Positions 35,111-44,364 of a DNA stretch of 64,000 nucleotides are shown piece after piece. Under the pieces are notes generated by a model. That model was not told where the DNA came from. It was given only the letters and a program-made list of their open reading frames with translations, and searched no databases. The number at the start of each line of letters is the position of its first letter. Within the stretch, counting starts at the first letter, position 1. Location of the stretch: the NCBI RefSeq assembly GCF_015557435.1, contig NZ_JADNOH010000070.1, forward strand, positions 37,617-101,616, in the 5' to 3' direction. Origin of the DNA: Collinsella aerofaciens (GTDB taxonomy: Bacteria > Actinomycetota > Coriobacteriia > Coriobacteriales > Coriobacteriaceae). The position numbers were made by a program, and so were the translations under genes.

Positions 35111-36190
35111 ATGCTCAGGATCGGTCTTCTTACCAGTGGCGGCGACTGCCAGGCGCTCAACGCCACCATGCGCGGCATCGTCAAAACGCTCATGACCAAT
35201 AGCGAAGAGCCTATCGAGATCTATGGTTTTGAGGACGGCTACCAGGGCCTTATCTACAGCAGGTTCCGCGTCATGACGCCCGCCGATTTTAGCGGCATCC
35301 TCACCCGCGGCGGCACTATCCTGGGCACGAGCCGCACGCCGTTCAAGCGCCTAGACATTCCCGAGGCCGACGGTGTCGAGAAAGTGCCCGCGATGGTCCA
35401 CACCTATCACAAGCTACAGCTCGACTGCCTGTTTATGCTGGGCGGCAACGGCTCCACCAAGACCGCCAACCGTCTGCGCGAAGAGGGCCTCAACGTTATC
35501 GCCCTGCCCAAGACCATCGATAACGACACCTGGGGCACCGAGTTGACGTTTGGCTTTACGAGCGCCATCGACGTCGCCACCAAGTGCATCGACGACATCC
35601 ACACCACTGCCTCGAGCCACGGGCGCGTGTTCGTCATCGAAATCATGGGACACAAGGTCGGATGGATTCCGCTGTACGCCGGCGTCGCGGGCGGCGCGGA
35701 CGTCATCCTGATCCCCGAGATCCCCTACGACATGGATAACGTCATCAAGACCATCGAGCATCGCATGGAAACCGGCAGCCGCTTTACGATCGTAGCCGTC
35801 GCCGAGGGCGCCATCTCCAAGGATGACGCGGCACTGTCCAAGAAGGAGTACAAGAAGAAGCTCGCCGAACGCACGAGCCCGTCAATCGTGTACGACATCG
35901 CCAAGGAGATCGAGGCCAAGACCGGCCGCGAGACCCGCGTCGCCATCCCCGGTCACACGCAGCGCGGCGGTCAGCCCGATGCCCAGGACCGCATCTTTGC
36001 GACCCAGTGCGGTGTCGAGGCAGCGCTCGGCTGCCTACGCGGCGAGTTTGGCTACATGATTGCCCTGCGCGATGGCAAGATGTGCCACATGCCGCTCGAG
36101 GATGTCGCCGGCAAGCTCAAGTACGTCGATCCCCAAAGCGACCTGGTGCGCGAGGCCAAAGCGTTGGGCATCAGCTTCGGCGACGAATAG
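35111..36190 (+). CDS. pfkA: 6-phosphofructokinase
   Basis: Glycolytic enzyme of 359 residues that phosphorylates fructose-6-phosphate. Motifs: SGGDCQALNATMRG (9-22), LGGNGST (110-116), catalytic PKTIDND (133-139), EIMGHKVGW and GHTQRGGQPDAQDR. The glycine in GGNGS (where PPi-dependent enzymes carry Asp) points to ATP as donor, yet the magnesium-binding aspartate of the usual GGDGS is replaced by Asn, so the donor should be tested. The length exceeds the 320 of E. coli PfkA and fits the longer actinobacterial group. AAGGATT precedes the ATG. Confidence 0.9.
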   Translation: MLRIGLLTSGGDCQALNATMRGIVKTLMTNSEEPIEIYGFEDGYQGLIYSRFRVMTPADFSGILTRGGTILGTSRTPFKRLDIPEADGVEKVPAMVHTYHKLQLDCLFMLGGNGSTKTANRLREEGLNVIALPKTIDNDTWGTELTFGFTSAIDVATKCIDDIHTTASSHGRVFVIEIMGHKVGWIPLYAGVAGGADVILIPEIPYDMDNVIKTIEHRMETGSRFTIVAVAEGAISKDDAALSKKEYKKKLAERTSPSIVYDIAKEIEAKTGRETRVAIPGHTQRGGQPDAQDRIFATQCGVEAALGCLRGEFGYMIALRDGKMCHMPLEDVAGKLKYVDPQSDLVREAKALGISFGDE

Positions 36191-36213
36191 CCTCGGCTGG
36201 AATCCACCCCATC

Positions 36214-36310
36214 GGGCCCTCCGACCCCGCCCGACGTATTTCGATTTGGCTCCTCCCTTGACTCCGTCAAAGGTCGCCAATCGAAATCGTCGGGCGGGGT
36301 CGGAGGGCCC
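36214..36310 (+). repeat. Long palindrome after pfkA
   Basis: The outer stem is perfect over 23 bp: 36214-36236 (GGGCCCTCCGACCCC...) with 36288-36310. Within it ATTTCGATTTGGC pairs with GCCAATCGAAAT with one bulged base, and the tip is TTGAC-TCC-GTCAA. There is no T run, so it is not a simple terminator. Confidence 0.75.
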
Positions 36311-36371
36311 TGCGTTTACATACTCGCCGGGGCTATTCGTCTTCTTGCTGCGGGTGCCTGGTCTGAAATTC

Positions 36372-36438
36372 AGTTGCGGTGAAATAGTTCCTGCTTAGTC
36401 CGCAAATGGCTGAATCCAAAAACTATTCCACCGCAACT
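36372..36438. repeat. 67-bp palindromic element, copy 1
   Basis: Arms AGTTGCGGTGAAATAGTT (36372-36389) and AACTATTCCACCGCAACT (36421-36438). Two more copies of exactly the same length and orientation occur at 37574 and 51603. Confidence 0.85.
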
Positions 36439-36624
36439 TACTGAGTGGGGGCTCTTGGCTGCTACTTGCACTAACATTTGTCCTGAAATGGCTGGTCGTT
36501 AGGGATTGCTACCGGTAGTTGCGGTAGGGTTGGGGCAGATTCTAACTAGAAATGGTGGTCGCTACCGGTTGTTCTCGACATACTCGAGCCATTCGATTAC
36601 GGTCACCTCACGAAAGGAACTGCC

Positions 36625-37527
36625 ATGGATCTTGCAATGGCGCAGCGGCTCGTCGATCGACGCAAAGCTGCCGGGCTTTCTCAGGAGGCGCTTGCCGCCC
36701 AACTGGGTGTGAGCCGCCAGGCTGTCAGCAAATGGGAACGCAGCGAATCCTCGCCCGATACCGATAACCTCATTGCGCTCGCCGCACTGTATGGCGTGTC
36801 GCTGGATGAGCTGTTGTACGGGGAGACAGTTGGAGACGGCGACGGCGGCACCGAGGCTTCGGATGAGACCGAAGAGACTGAGAACTCCGCTGACAATGCT
36901 CGCTGTGGTGACAAGCCACTCGTCGACATTTCCCTTGAGCACGGCATCCACGTTATCGATCCCGATAAGGGCGAAGAGGTTCACGTTGGCTGGAATGGCA
37001 TCCACGTAACCAACGATCGCAAGGGCGAAGAAGTCCATGTGGGACCGGGCGGCGTGCACGTCGATACGCTCGAGGATGATGGGCATAGCGTGCATACCAA
37101 TGCCGACGGCACCGTCACTATCGACGGCGATACGTTTTCAAGCTGGAAGGAGGCACACAACAAGCTCGACCATCATGGCAAGCACTTCCACACCAAGCTC
37201 GGTCGTGCGTGGAACAAGTTTCCCTTCCCCGCAGTGGTCGCCCTCGCCTATCTGGCGCTCGGCGTTGTCTGCGGCGTATGGGCCACGGGACTTTTCCTCG
37301 TCTTTTTGATTCCCGTCTACTACGCAATTGGCGACTTTATCGATCGACGCCGCCTGTCTAAGCTCGTCGGCAGCGTCTATCCGGCAGCTGCCATTGCCTG
37401 GTTCCTCTACATGTGGCTCTGCCTGGGACAGCCCCATCCCGCCTGGGTAATCCTCATCACCATCCCCGTCGTAGGAGCACTCATGCACTGGTGCCGAAAA
37501 CAATGGAAGCACCGCAAGCAAGCCTAG
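36625..37527 (+). CDS. XRE regulator with internal repeats and membrane C-terminus
   Basis: Protein of 300 residues. Residues 5-65 are a Cro/CI helix-turn-helix (GLSQEALAAQLGVSRQAVSK then WERSESSPDTDNLIALA). An acidic linker follows. Residues about 108-165 contain repeated beta-like units: GIHVIDPDKGEEVHVGWNG, then GIHVTNDRKGEEVHVGPGG, then GVHVDTLEDDGHSVHTN. The C-terminal 100 residues hold about four hydrophobic segments ending WCRKQWKHRKQA. A membrane-bound HTH protein with a repeated sensor-like middle is unusual; its signal and targets are unknown. The start follows GAAAGGAAC. Confidence 0.8.
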   Translation: MDLAMAQRLVDRRKAAGLSQEALAAQLGVSRQAVSKWERSESSPDTDNLIALAALYGVSLDELLYGETVGDGDGGTEASDETEETENSADNARCGDKPLVDISLEHGIHVIDPDKGEEVHVGWNGIHVTNDRKGEEVHVGPGGVHVDTLEDDGHSVHTNADGTVTIDGDTFSSWKEAHNKLDHHGKHFHTKLGRAWNKFPFPAVVALAYLALGVVCGVWATGLFLVFLIPVYYAIGDFIDRRRLSKLVGSVYPAAAIAWFLYMWLCLGQPHPAWVILITIPVVGALMHWCRKQWKHRKQA

Positions 37528-37573
37528 TTTGCCCCGTCCCGCCGGCAAGCCCCAGCCGACGACCCTCCCCCTA

Positions 37574-37640
37574 AGTTGCGGTGATATAGTTCCTATTTAA
37601 GGCCCAAATGACCGAATCTAGGAACTATTCCACCGCAACT
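37574..37640. repeat. 67-bp palindromic element, copy 2
   Basis: Arms AGTTGCGGTGATATAGTTCC (from 37574) and GGAACTATTCCACCGCAACT (37621-37640). It lies just upstream of the MerR gene, ending 25 bp before its start. Confidence 0.85.
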
Positions 37641-37664
37641 TAGCAAGACATCCAAGGAGCTGGC

Positions 37665-38042
37665 ATGAGGATCGCCGAGGTTTCAAAGGAGTATGGCATT
37701 TCCGCCGATACGCTGCGCTATTACGAGCGCATCGGCTTGCTGCCTCGTGTGCATCGCAACGAGAATGGCATTCGCGACTACGATGAGCAGGACTGCGCAC
37801 GTATCAAGTTCGTAAAGTGCATGCGCGGCGCCAACGTTTCAATCGAAGCACTCATCGAGTACATGCAGCTTCTAGAGCAAGGCGACGGCACCATGGCGGC
37901 ACGCAAAGCCATTCTCGAAGAACAGCGCGACCAGGTCACCGAGCGTATTGCCGAAATGCAGGCCGGTCTCGATCGTCTCAACTACAAAATCGCCCACTAC
38001 GACGACCTCATCCACGCCTGCGAGCAGAAGATAGCAAAGTAG
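37665..38042 (+). CDS. MerR-family transcriptional regulator
   Basis: Regulator of 125 residues. The winged helix (MRIAEVSKEYGISADTLRYY, ERIGLLPRVHRNENGIRDY) is typical of MerR proteins that sense small molecules or aldehydes. The C-terminal half forms the antiparallel coiled coil for dimerisation. It has no cysteine set for metal binding, so it is more like AdhR-type regulators. AAGGAG precedes the ATG. No obvious adjacent target gene is seen. Confidence 0.88.
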   Translation: MRIAEVSKEYGISADTLRYYERIGLLPRVHRNENGIRDYDEQDCARIKFVKCMRGANVSIEALIEYMQLLEQGDGTMAARKAILEEQRDQVTERIAEMQAGLDRLNYKIAHYDDLIHACEQKIAK

Positions 38043-38079
38043 CAAACGCCAGACCGCCCATAGGCTGCCCGGCGTTTGC
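38042..38079 (+). terminator. Hairpin after the MerR gene
   Basis: GCAAACGCC (38042-38050) pairs with GGCGTTTGC (38071-38079). No T run follows; a dispersed 45-bp repeat begins immediately. Confidence 0.6.
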
Positions 38080-38124
38080 CCAGATAAAACCTGCCAAAAT
38101 AAACCTGTCCCTTTTTGACAGGTT
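38079..38124 (+). repeat. Dispersed 45-bp hairpin repeat, copy 3
   Basis: AAAACCTGCCA (38086-38096), core AAATAAACCTGTCCC, and TGACAGGTTT (38115-38124). It lies in the leader of the small unknown gene. Confidence 0.85.
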
Positions 38125-38141
38125 TGACGAGCGGAGGAAAT

Positions 38142-38462
38142 ATGCGAGACGTAGCCGAAAGCGACTGGAAACTGTTTAAGAAGCTACTCCCTGAATGGCA
38201 AGAGCGCCATATGGAGGAGCTCATCGACCAGTACGTCGAGATACTGAACGGCAGCGGCGAAGCGTCCAGTAGATTTTGGGCACTAGAAGAACGTATCAAT
38301 AGGGACAAGCTGTCCTCAGGCGTAATAGCAACCGACATTCGCCGCAGCACAATGCACCGCGAGATAGCCAACTTACTTATCGACAACGTGATCACTCTTG
38401 ACGACCTTGACGGTTTTACCGAGGAAATTAAGAGCTATGCGCAGCACTGGATTGATCAGTAA
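38142..38462 (+). CDS. Small conserved-looking protein of unknown function
   Basis: Acidic, helical protein of 106 residues, starting MRDVAESDWKLFKKLLPEWQ. I do not recognise a domain. It is rich in Glu and Leu, has no signal peptide or membrane segment, and includes the stretch DIRRSTMHREIANLLID. A strong GGAGGAA ribosome site sits before the ATG at 38142; the upstream in-frame ATG at 38115 lies inside the dispersed repeat. It has a perfect terminator downstream, so it is a single-gene unit. Confidence 0.7.
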   Translation: MRDVAESDWKLFKKLLPEWQERHMEELIDQYVEILNGSGEASSRFWALEERINRDKLSSGVIATDIRRSTMHREIANLLIDNVITLDDLDGFTEEIKSYAQHWIDQ

Positions 38463-38503
38463 AGGTGCCAAACAACACACGCGCCCATAGTCAAACAAAG
38501 TAA

Positions 38504-38539
38504 CAAACGCCGGGCCACCTAATTGTTGCCCGGCGTTTG
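38504..38539 (+). terminator. Hairpin after the small unknown gene
   Basis: CAAACGCCGGGC (38504-38515) pairs perfectly with GCCCGGCGTTTG (38528-38539). As after the MerR gene, a 45-bp repeat follows at once. Confidence 0.7.
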
Positions 38540-38584
38540 CCCAGATAAAACCTACCAAAAATGAACCTGTCCCTTTTTGGTAGG
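38540..38584 (+). repeat. Dispersed 45-bp hairpin repeat, copy 4
   Basis: CCTACCAAAAA (38551-38561) pairs with TTTTTGGTAGG (38574-38584). The changed bases in both arms (CTGCC to CTACC and GGCAG to GGTAG) compensate each other, so the hairpin is kept. It ends against the stop codon of the ABC permease gene. Confidence 0.85.
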
Positions 38585-41350
38585 CTACTCGGCGCTTTTG
38601 AGGGCGCCGACCATGTCGATCTTGTTGAGCGTTCGATTGGTGGCGAGGTTGACGATGATTGTGAACGCAAAGGCCAGCACCACGGCAAGCACGTAGCTCA
38701 ACGGTTCGACCTCAACGTCAAAGTAGAGCGACGGCATCTGCAGGATGTACGTAAAGCTCTCGGCCAGCAAGCCGCCCAGCGGAACGCCCAGCGCGGCACC
38801 GATTGCCGTCAAAATCAACGTCTCCTTGTTGACGTAATGGTGCACCTCGCCGCGGCGGAAGCCCAGCACCTTAATAGTCGCCAGCTCGCGCTCGCGCTCC
38901 GAGATGTTGGTGTTGGACAGCGTAAACACCACCACAAACGACAGGCACGCCGCCATAAAGGTCACGAGCACCACGACCGAGTTGATGATGGTGAAGTTGG
39001 CCTCGTAGTTTTCCCAATGCTCGGCCGTGCTCGAAAGCGTCAGCCATCCGTCGCTTTTAAGTTGCTTGCTAAACGCAATCTGATCGGCCGACGAACCCTT
39101 GAGCAGCGCAAAGATGCCGTTGAGACGGACGCTTCGACCAAACGCACGTTCATAGGTACTCTGCGTCATATAGAGCGTGTTGCCCAGGTAGTTGAGCGAA
39201 ATACCGCTCACCTCGACATCGGCGACGTTGAGCGACGAATCCTGAACCTGCGCCGTATCGCCCGGCTGAATCCCCAGCACCAACTGTGAGCTCTTGCTCA
39301 GATACACGTCTCCGTCGCGCAAAGCGAGCGGCTCTTTGGACTCGTCCTCCAAACACACGTAGTCGTCCAAGTCGCTCGTACGGTCATCGGGCACCACGAC
39401 CAGCTGCACGGTCTCGCTCTTGCCGCCAAACGTAAAGGTGACGTTGTCGGTCATGATCGGCAGCGTCGAGGTCACGGTCACGTCGGAGTCCTTGGCCGCG
39501 CTGCGCTCGTCCAGAGCTGCGCACGTCTGCGTAAAGTCATCGGGGTTGGCGACCGCCAGCAGGTCATAGCGCGTAATGTGCCCGTACTGCTTGGGCGAAA
39601 GCGCCACCGACGTGTCACGAATACCCATGCCGCAGATTACGAGCGCCGTGCAGCCCGCGATACCGAAGATAGTCATAAAGGCACGCTTTTTGTAGCGGAA
39701 CAGATTGCGCGCGGCCACCTTGTTCAAAAAGCCCATGCGGCGCCAAATAAAGCCAATGCGCTCGAGGAAAATGCGCGAGCCGGCGCGCGGGGCCTTGGGG
39801 CGCATGAGCGAAGCCGGGGTCTCGGCCATCTCGTGGCGGCAGGCGATAATCGTGGCGCCTACCACGCCCACGGCAAACAGCGCCACCGAAACAATCGAGG
39901 ACACGATGTCGTATGAAAGCAGCATCTGGGGCAGCGAGTACATGTCATCGAACACCGTAAACAGGAACAGCGGCAGGCCGACAAAACCGATGATGTTGCC
40001 GAGCACGCCACCGATCAAACAGGCCCACAGCGAGTAGTCCACATATTTGGACAGAATGCGCCCGCGCGAATAGCCGAGTGCCTTGTACAGGCCGATCAGC
40101 GTGCGTTCCTCCTCGACCATGCGCGTGGCGGTGGTGAGGCTGATGAGCACGGCGACGATAAAGAAGATGAACGGGAATACGGTGGCGATGGCCTCGATCG
40201 AGGAACTATCGCTCTCCACGCTCGAATAGCTTGCGATGTTGCCGCGATCCTGGATATACCAGGTGCATTCGCCCAGGTCAGAGAGCTCGGCGCGGGCATC
40301 GGCAAACTGCTGGTCGGCGGCGGCGCGGCGCTGGTCTAGGTCGGCTTGCGCCTGCGCGCGCTCCTCGCTGCCCTCGGCCATGCGATTGATGTTGTCCTGC
40401 TCGATTCCAAAGACCATATTCGCCTGACGCTCAGACGCGTCCAAGTTCGCCGGCGTGTCGACCGTCAGCTCCTTGGCACGCACCTTCTCGCGCTCTTCGC
40501 GAATCTTATCGATATTGGCTTTGACCTCGTCAATCTTTGCCGTATAGGCATCGGAATAGGAATTGAGGTCCTTTGCTCCCTCGACGACCACGTGAATCGC
40601 GGAATAGGATGACGACGTCGCGGCGTCCTCGCTCACGTAGAACTTGTAGTCCGCGGCCGAGGCAGCACGGAAAGCGTTGACCGTCGAGTCCGAGCTCACG
40701 TCGGTGGGATCGAGAACCTCAGCCGTGATGGTGTAATCTCCCGCAGCGAACTGATCCTTGGCGCTCTGGTTCGACGAGTTCGCGTCGTTGGCGGCAAAGC
40801 TCACCGTATCGCCGAGCTTTTTGCCCGATGCCTTCAAAAAGCGCGAAGTTACCGCCACTTCGCCCGACGTCTCGGGCAAGTCACCGCGCACCAACACCGG
40901 CTGATCAATATTCTCTTTAGAGAGGCTCTGCACGACGACACGCTCGCGCGCCGTGCCCACGGCGGTGTAGGCGGTCTCGGTATAGATGCCCTCGGCCGTC
41001 TTGACGCCGTCGACCTCTTGGATGGCGGCAAGGTCATCATCGGTCAGGCCATAGGTCGACTGCACGTTGATATCGTAGACATTCTGCTGGTCAAAGTAGG
41101 CGTCGACCGAATCGCACAGGTCCTCGCAACCCGCCTGGAGACCGCACATCACGCTCACGCCAAGCGCGGTAATGACCACAATGGACAGGAAGCGCTTAAG
41201 ACTTCCGCGAATCGTGCGGTAAATGCCGCGGCGAAACACCGTCGGCACCATGTCGTTTGAGCTTTGGGCAGTGCGATAGGTCGTAAAATCCTGCTCACGC
41301 TCCGCATGCGCCTCGTTGCCGCCTTGGCTGTTTTGACGATCTTGGTCCAT
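38585..41350 (-). CDS. ABC transporter permease, FtsX/MacB type
   Basis: Large permease of 921 residues. Layout: a cytoplasmic N-terminus, first helix (about 50-70), a long extracellular region (about 75-380) with coiled-coil character, a first FtsX helix set (about 385-510), a second helix and extracellular domain (about 560-780), and a final FtsX set (about 785-915). This duplicated FtsX architecture fits exporters that move lipids, peptides or lipoproteins by a mechanical cycle. The preceding ATPase stops 5 bases before the ATG at 41350; a GTG at 41362 is an alternative start. Confidence 0.85.
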   Translation of the reverse strand: MDQDRQNSQGGNEAHAEREQDFTTYRTAQSSNDMVPTVFRRGIYRTIRGSLKRFLSIVVITALGVSVMCGLQAGCEDLCDSVDAYFDQQNVYDINVQSTYGLTDDDLAAIQEVDGVKTAEGIYTETAYTAVGTARERVVVQSLSKENIDQPVLVRGDLPETSGEVAVTSRFLKASGKKLGDTVSFAANDANSSNQSAKDQFAAGDYTITAEVLDPTDVSSDSTVNAFRAASAADYKFYVSEDAATSSSYSAIHVVVEGAKDLNSYSDAYTAKIDEVKANIDKIREEREKVRAKELTVDTPANLDASERQANMVFGIEQDNINRMAEGSEERAQAQADLDQRRAAADQQFADARAELSDLGECTWYIQDRGNIASYSSVESDSSSIEAIATVFPFIFFIVAVLISLTTATRMVEEERTLIGLYKALGYSRGRILSKYVDYSLWACLIGGVLGNIIGFVGLPLFLFTVFDDMYSLPQMLLSYDIVSSIVSVALFAVGVVGATIIACRHEMAETPASLMRPKAPRAGSRIFLERIGFIWRRMGFLNKVAARNLFRYKKRAFMTIFGIAGCTALVICGMGIRDTSVALSPKQYGHITRYDLLAVANPDDFTQTCAALDERSAAKDSDVTVTSTLPIMTDNVTFTFGGKSETVQLVVVPDDRTSDLDDYVCLEDESKEPLALRDGDVYLSKSSQLVLGIQPGDTAQVQDSSLNVADVEVSGISLNYLGNTLYMTQSTYERAFGRSVRLNGIFALLKGSSADQIAFSKQLKSDGWLTLSSTAEHWENYEANFTIINSVVVLVTFMAACLSFVVVFTLSNTNISERERELATIKVLGFRRGEVHHYVNKETLILTAIGAALGVPLGGLLAESFTYILQMPSLYFDVEVEPLSYVLAVVLAFAFTIIVNLATNRTLNKIDMVGALKSAE

Positions 41351-41355
41351 GGGCG

Positions 41356-42057
<702 letters not shown>

Positions 42058-42110
42058 CGATTGATTCCCATCTGGTCGGATAACTCTTTAGTATTACCCA
42101 TTTCGCACCG

Positions 42111-42146
42111 ACCAAAAAGGGACAGGTTTATTTTGGCAGGTTTTAT
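42111..42146 (-). repeat. Dispersed 45-bp hairpin repeat, copy 5 (reversed)
   Basis: On the minus strand it reads AAAACCTGCCA, AAATAAACCTGTCCC and TTTTTGGT; the right stem is weaker (GGTCGG). It lies upstream of the ABC ATPase gene. Confidence 0.8.
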
Positions 42147-42326
42147 ATGGGGGAATGGCGGGTGTTGGTAGAGCGACAGGCGGCAGAAGGGTCATCAACG
42201 GAGTCAGGCCACCCGTCAAACGCAAAGGATTTATGTCAGCCGTCAGGCAAATCAGTCGAACGGGTGTTCGTTTCTATGATATGATGCTGACAGTTACACG
42301 GGTCCCTACGCAGAAAGGCGGCCGCC

Positions 42327-42965
42327 ATGGCGTTCGACTTTAAAAAGGAAAGCAAAGAGCTCTATAGACCTGCCAGCAAGCCGAGCATCGTAACCGTCCC
42401 GCCCATGAGCTATGTCGCGGCGCGCGGAAAGGGCGATCCAAACGCCGAAAGCGGCGAGTATCAAAACGCCCTGCCATTGCTTTACGGTATCGCCTACACC
42501 ATCAAGATGTCGAAGAAAGGCTCGAGGAGTATCGAAGGCTATTTCGACTTTGTGGTGCCGCCGCTCGAGGGCTTCTGGTGGCAAGACTCTCCCGGCAGCG
42601 ACATCGATTATGTGCGCAAGGACGACTTCAACTTCATCTCGTGCATCCGCCTGCCCGATTTTGTCACCCAGGCCGACTTTGACTGGGCCGTCGCGGAAGC
42701 TACCGCCAAAAAGAAGCTGGACTTTTCCGCAGTCGAGCTGCTTAAGGTTGACGAGGGTTTGTGCGTGCAGTGCATGCATACCGGACCCTACGACAGCGAG
42801 CCGGCAACCGTAGACAACATGCATGGATTTGCGGCAGAGCAGGGCTATGCCCTCGACTTTTCCAATACCCGCCTGCATCACGAGATCTACCTCTCCGACC
42901 CACGCAAATGCGCACCGGAAAAGCTCAAGACCGTGATTCGTCATCCCATCAAGCGCACCGAATAG
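42327..42965 (+). CDS. GyrI-like small-molecule-binding domain protein
   Basis: Soluble protein of 212 residues. Sequence patterns such as FKKESKELYRPASKPSIVTV, PMSYVAARGKGDPN and GLCVQCMHTGPYDSEPATV match the GyrI-like / SOUL-type ligand-binding family found in stand-alone proteins and in the C-terminus of AraC and MerR regulators. There is no DNA-binding domain here. The ligand is unknown. AAAGGCGG precedes the ATG. Confidence 0.75.
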   Translation: MAFDFKKESKELYRPASKPSIVTVPPMSYVAARGKGDPNAESGEYQNALPLLYGIAYTIKMSKKGSRSIEGYFDFVVPPLEGFWWQDSPGSDIDYVRKDDFNFISCIRLPDFVTQADFDWAVAEATAKKKLDFSAVELLKVDEGLCVQCMHTGPYDSEPATVDNMHGFAAEQGYALDFSNTRLHHEIYLSDPRKCAPEKLKTVIRHPIKRTE

Positions 42966-43330
42966 CGTGGGACACCACCCGGCGGATCAGATTGAGGCTA
43001 GTCGGTCGACAACCTCTAGGACATCCGGCGGCTTCCTTGACGCGATTCGTCGCATCCTATAAGTTTGTTTTGCTAAAGCTGGAAAGCCTCTCAACGATGC
43101 GCAACTCCAGCTCTTTTTTTCATTCTGCATAATCAAAATGGGACGCCGTTTCCGTAGACGATGCCATCCGGAAACTGCATCCCACTCTGAGGCGATATTC
43201 TGGGTCGCGGTTTCCGCTTGAAGCATCATCCGGAAAGTAATTGAGGCGTCTTATCGTCAGACAAGAGGTGCCGTGAAAGGACAGCGACTCGTCCTTTCGC
43301 GGCGCCTCATTCATGCAAAGCGCTCGAGCG
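42966..43330. other. 365-bp gap with two hairpins
   Basis: TGGGACGCCGTTTCCG and CGGAAACTGCATCCCA (43139-43184) form one imperfect hairpin. GAGGTGCCGTGAAAGGAC and GTCCTTTCGCGGCGCCTC (43266-43309) form a second that probably terminates the ogt gene on the minus strand. A T8 tract is at about 43112. I see no gene here. Confidence 0.6.
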
Positions 43331-43909
43331 TTATTCCTCGTACGCGCCCTCAAGCCGAAGCAGCCGCTCTTTGCGATCAAGCCCGCCGGCATATCCGTTG
43401 AGCGATCCATCGGCCGCGACCACGCGATGACAGGGCACGATGATCGAAATGGGATTGCGCGCAACCGCAGCCCCCACAGCACGGGGAGACACAACGGGGT
43501 CCTCGTTTCCCGGAACACGATGCTTGGCCGCGACACGCTGGGCGATCTCGCCATACGTAGCGACCTCGCCACGCGGGATAGAAAGCAGCTCGAACCAAAC
43601 CTCACGCTGAAACGCCGTGCCGATCATATGCAACGGCGGCGTAAACCGAGGCTCCTGACCAGCAAAATAAGCATTCAACCAAGCCCAAGAACGCTCAAGC
43701 ACCGCTGAGGCTGCGCCATTCGCCGGATTCACCGAAGACATCCCGCCTGCACCGGAAACCGCGTCGGCACCTTCGACGTGCTCGGCATTTTCTTTGAGGA
43801 GCGTAGAGCCAAAGTGCTCCTGTCCCTCAAACCAAAGCCCCGTCAAACCGCGGCCATCAGCGGCAAGCAGGATTTCGCCCAAAGGCGAAGCAAACGTCGT
43901 CGTGACCAC
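43331..43909 (-). CDS. ogt: Methylated-DNA-[protein]-cysteine S-methyltransferase
   Basis: DNA repair protein of 192 residues that takes the alkyl group from O6-alkylguanine onto its own cysteine. The acceptor cysteine is in IIVPCHRVV, preceded by the helix-turn-helix IPRGEVATYGEIAQRV and followed by GYAGGLDRKERLLRLE. The segment around residues 45-70 (GADAVSGAGGMSSVNPANG) looks like a loop longer than in Ogt proteins I know. It is a single gene. Confidence 0.92.
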   Translation of the reverse strand: MVTTTFASPLGEILLAADGRGLTGLWFEGQEHFGSTLLKENAEHVEGADAVSGAGGMSSVNPANGAASAVLERSWAWLNAYFAGQEPRFTPPLHMIGTAFQREVWFELLSIPRGEVATYGEIAQRVAAKHRVPGNEDPVVSPRAVGAAVARNPISIIVPCHRVVAADGSLNGYAGGLDRKERLLRLEGAYEE

Positions 43910-43972
43910 CAGCGGCTCCTTTCAAAACTCCGCAACATAATACCGCGAATTGTGCAGACAACCCTACTCGGC

Positions 43973-44123
43973 CCCAAAGTCACCTCAGGCAGCAGGCGCG
44001 AAGCGCCGCCGCTGCCGCACGATCCCAAAGTCCCCGCAGGCAGCAGGCGCAACGCGCCGCAGCTGCCGGCCGCGCCCCACAGTCCCCCAAGGTGGCAGGC
44101 GCGAAGCGCCGTGGCCGCCGCCG
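43973..44123. repeat. Three tandem imperfect 51-52-bp repeats
   Basis: Units begin CCCAAAGT (43973), CCCAAAGT (44024) and CCCACAGT (44076). Each contains a small hairpin: GGCAGC...GCTGCC enclosing GGCGC-GAA-GCGCC or a variant of it. Confidence 0.75.
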
Positions 44124-44220
44124 GGACCAGGGCCCGCAACAGCCACGTGCCCCCACATCAGCCCAGCGGCCCCAACCAACAACGGCCCCATCGCAGGCCG
44201 CTCGCAGCAGCGTCACCGCA

Positions 44221-44350
44221 GGCGGGGGCCGGGCTTAGTTTTCAGAACACTCCGCAGACCAGTGTGGCGCCTTGTCCGCAGCTCCGAAGGAGCAGGACAA
44301 GGCGCCACACATGGTCGAGGACGTTCTGAAAACTAAGCCCGGCCCCCGCC
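44221..44350. repeat. Long palindrome A with conserved internal loop
   Basis: A perfect 28-bp outer stem (44221-44248 with 44323-44350; it includes GGGCTTAGTTTTCAGAAC), an internal loop with TCCGCAG on one side and CGAGGACG on the other, a perfect 16-bp inner stem (GTGTGGCGCCTTGTCC with 44295-44310) and a tip GCTCC-GAA-GGAGC. It lies just downstream of asd on the minus strand. Confidence 0.9.
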
Positions 44351-44364
44351 GGACAGGTCCACCG

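Larger units (their letters stand above)
36191..36624. other. 434-bp gap with a long palindrome and a 67-bp repeat
   Basis: Contains the 23-bp-stem palindrome at 36214-36310 and a 67-bp element at 36372-36438 (listed separately), then about 180 bp with no gene that I can support and GGTAGTTGCGGTAG-like motifs near 36512. AAAGGAACTGCC precedes the next start. Confidence 0.6.
43910..44364. other. 455-bp GC-rich gap with tandem and palindromic repeats
   Basis: Contains three tandem 51-52-bp units (43973-44123) and the long palindrome 44221-44350 (both listed). Open frames here are low-complexity shadows; I see no gene. Confidence 0.6.

Noticed and set aside
43778..44329. 183-residue plus-strand frame through the GC-rich repeats before asd
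   Set aside because: It overlaps ogt antisense and then runs through tandem repeats; the Pro/Arg-rich product looks like chance translation of repeats.
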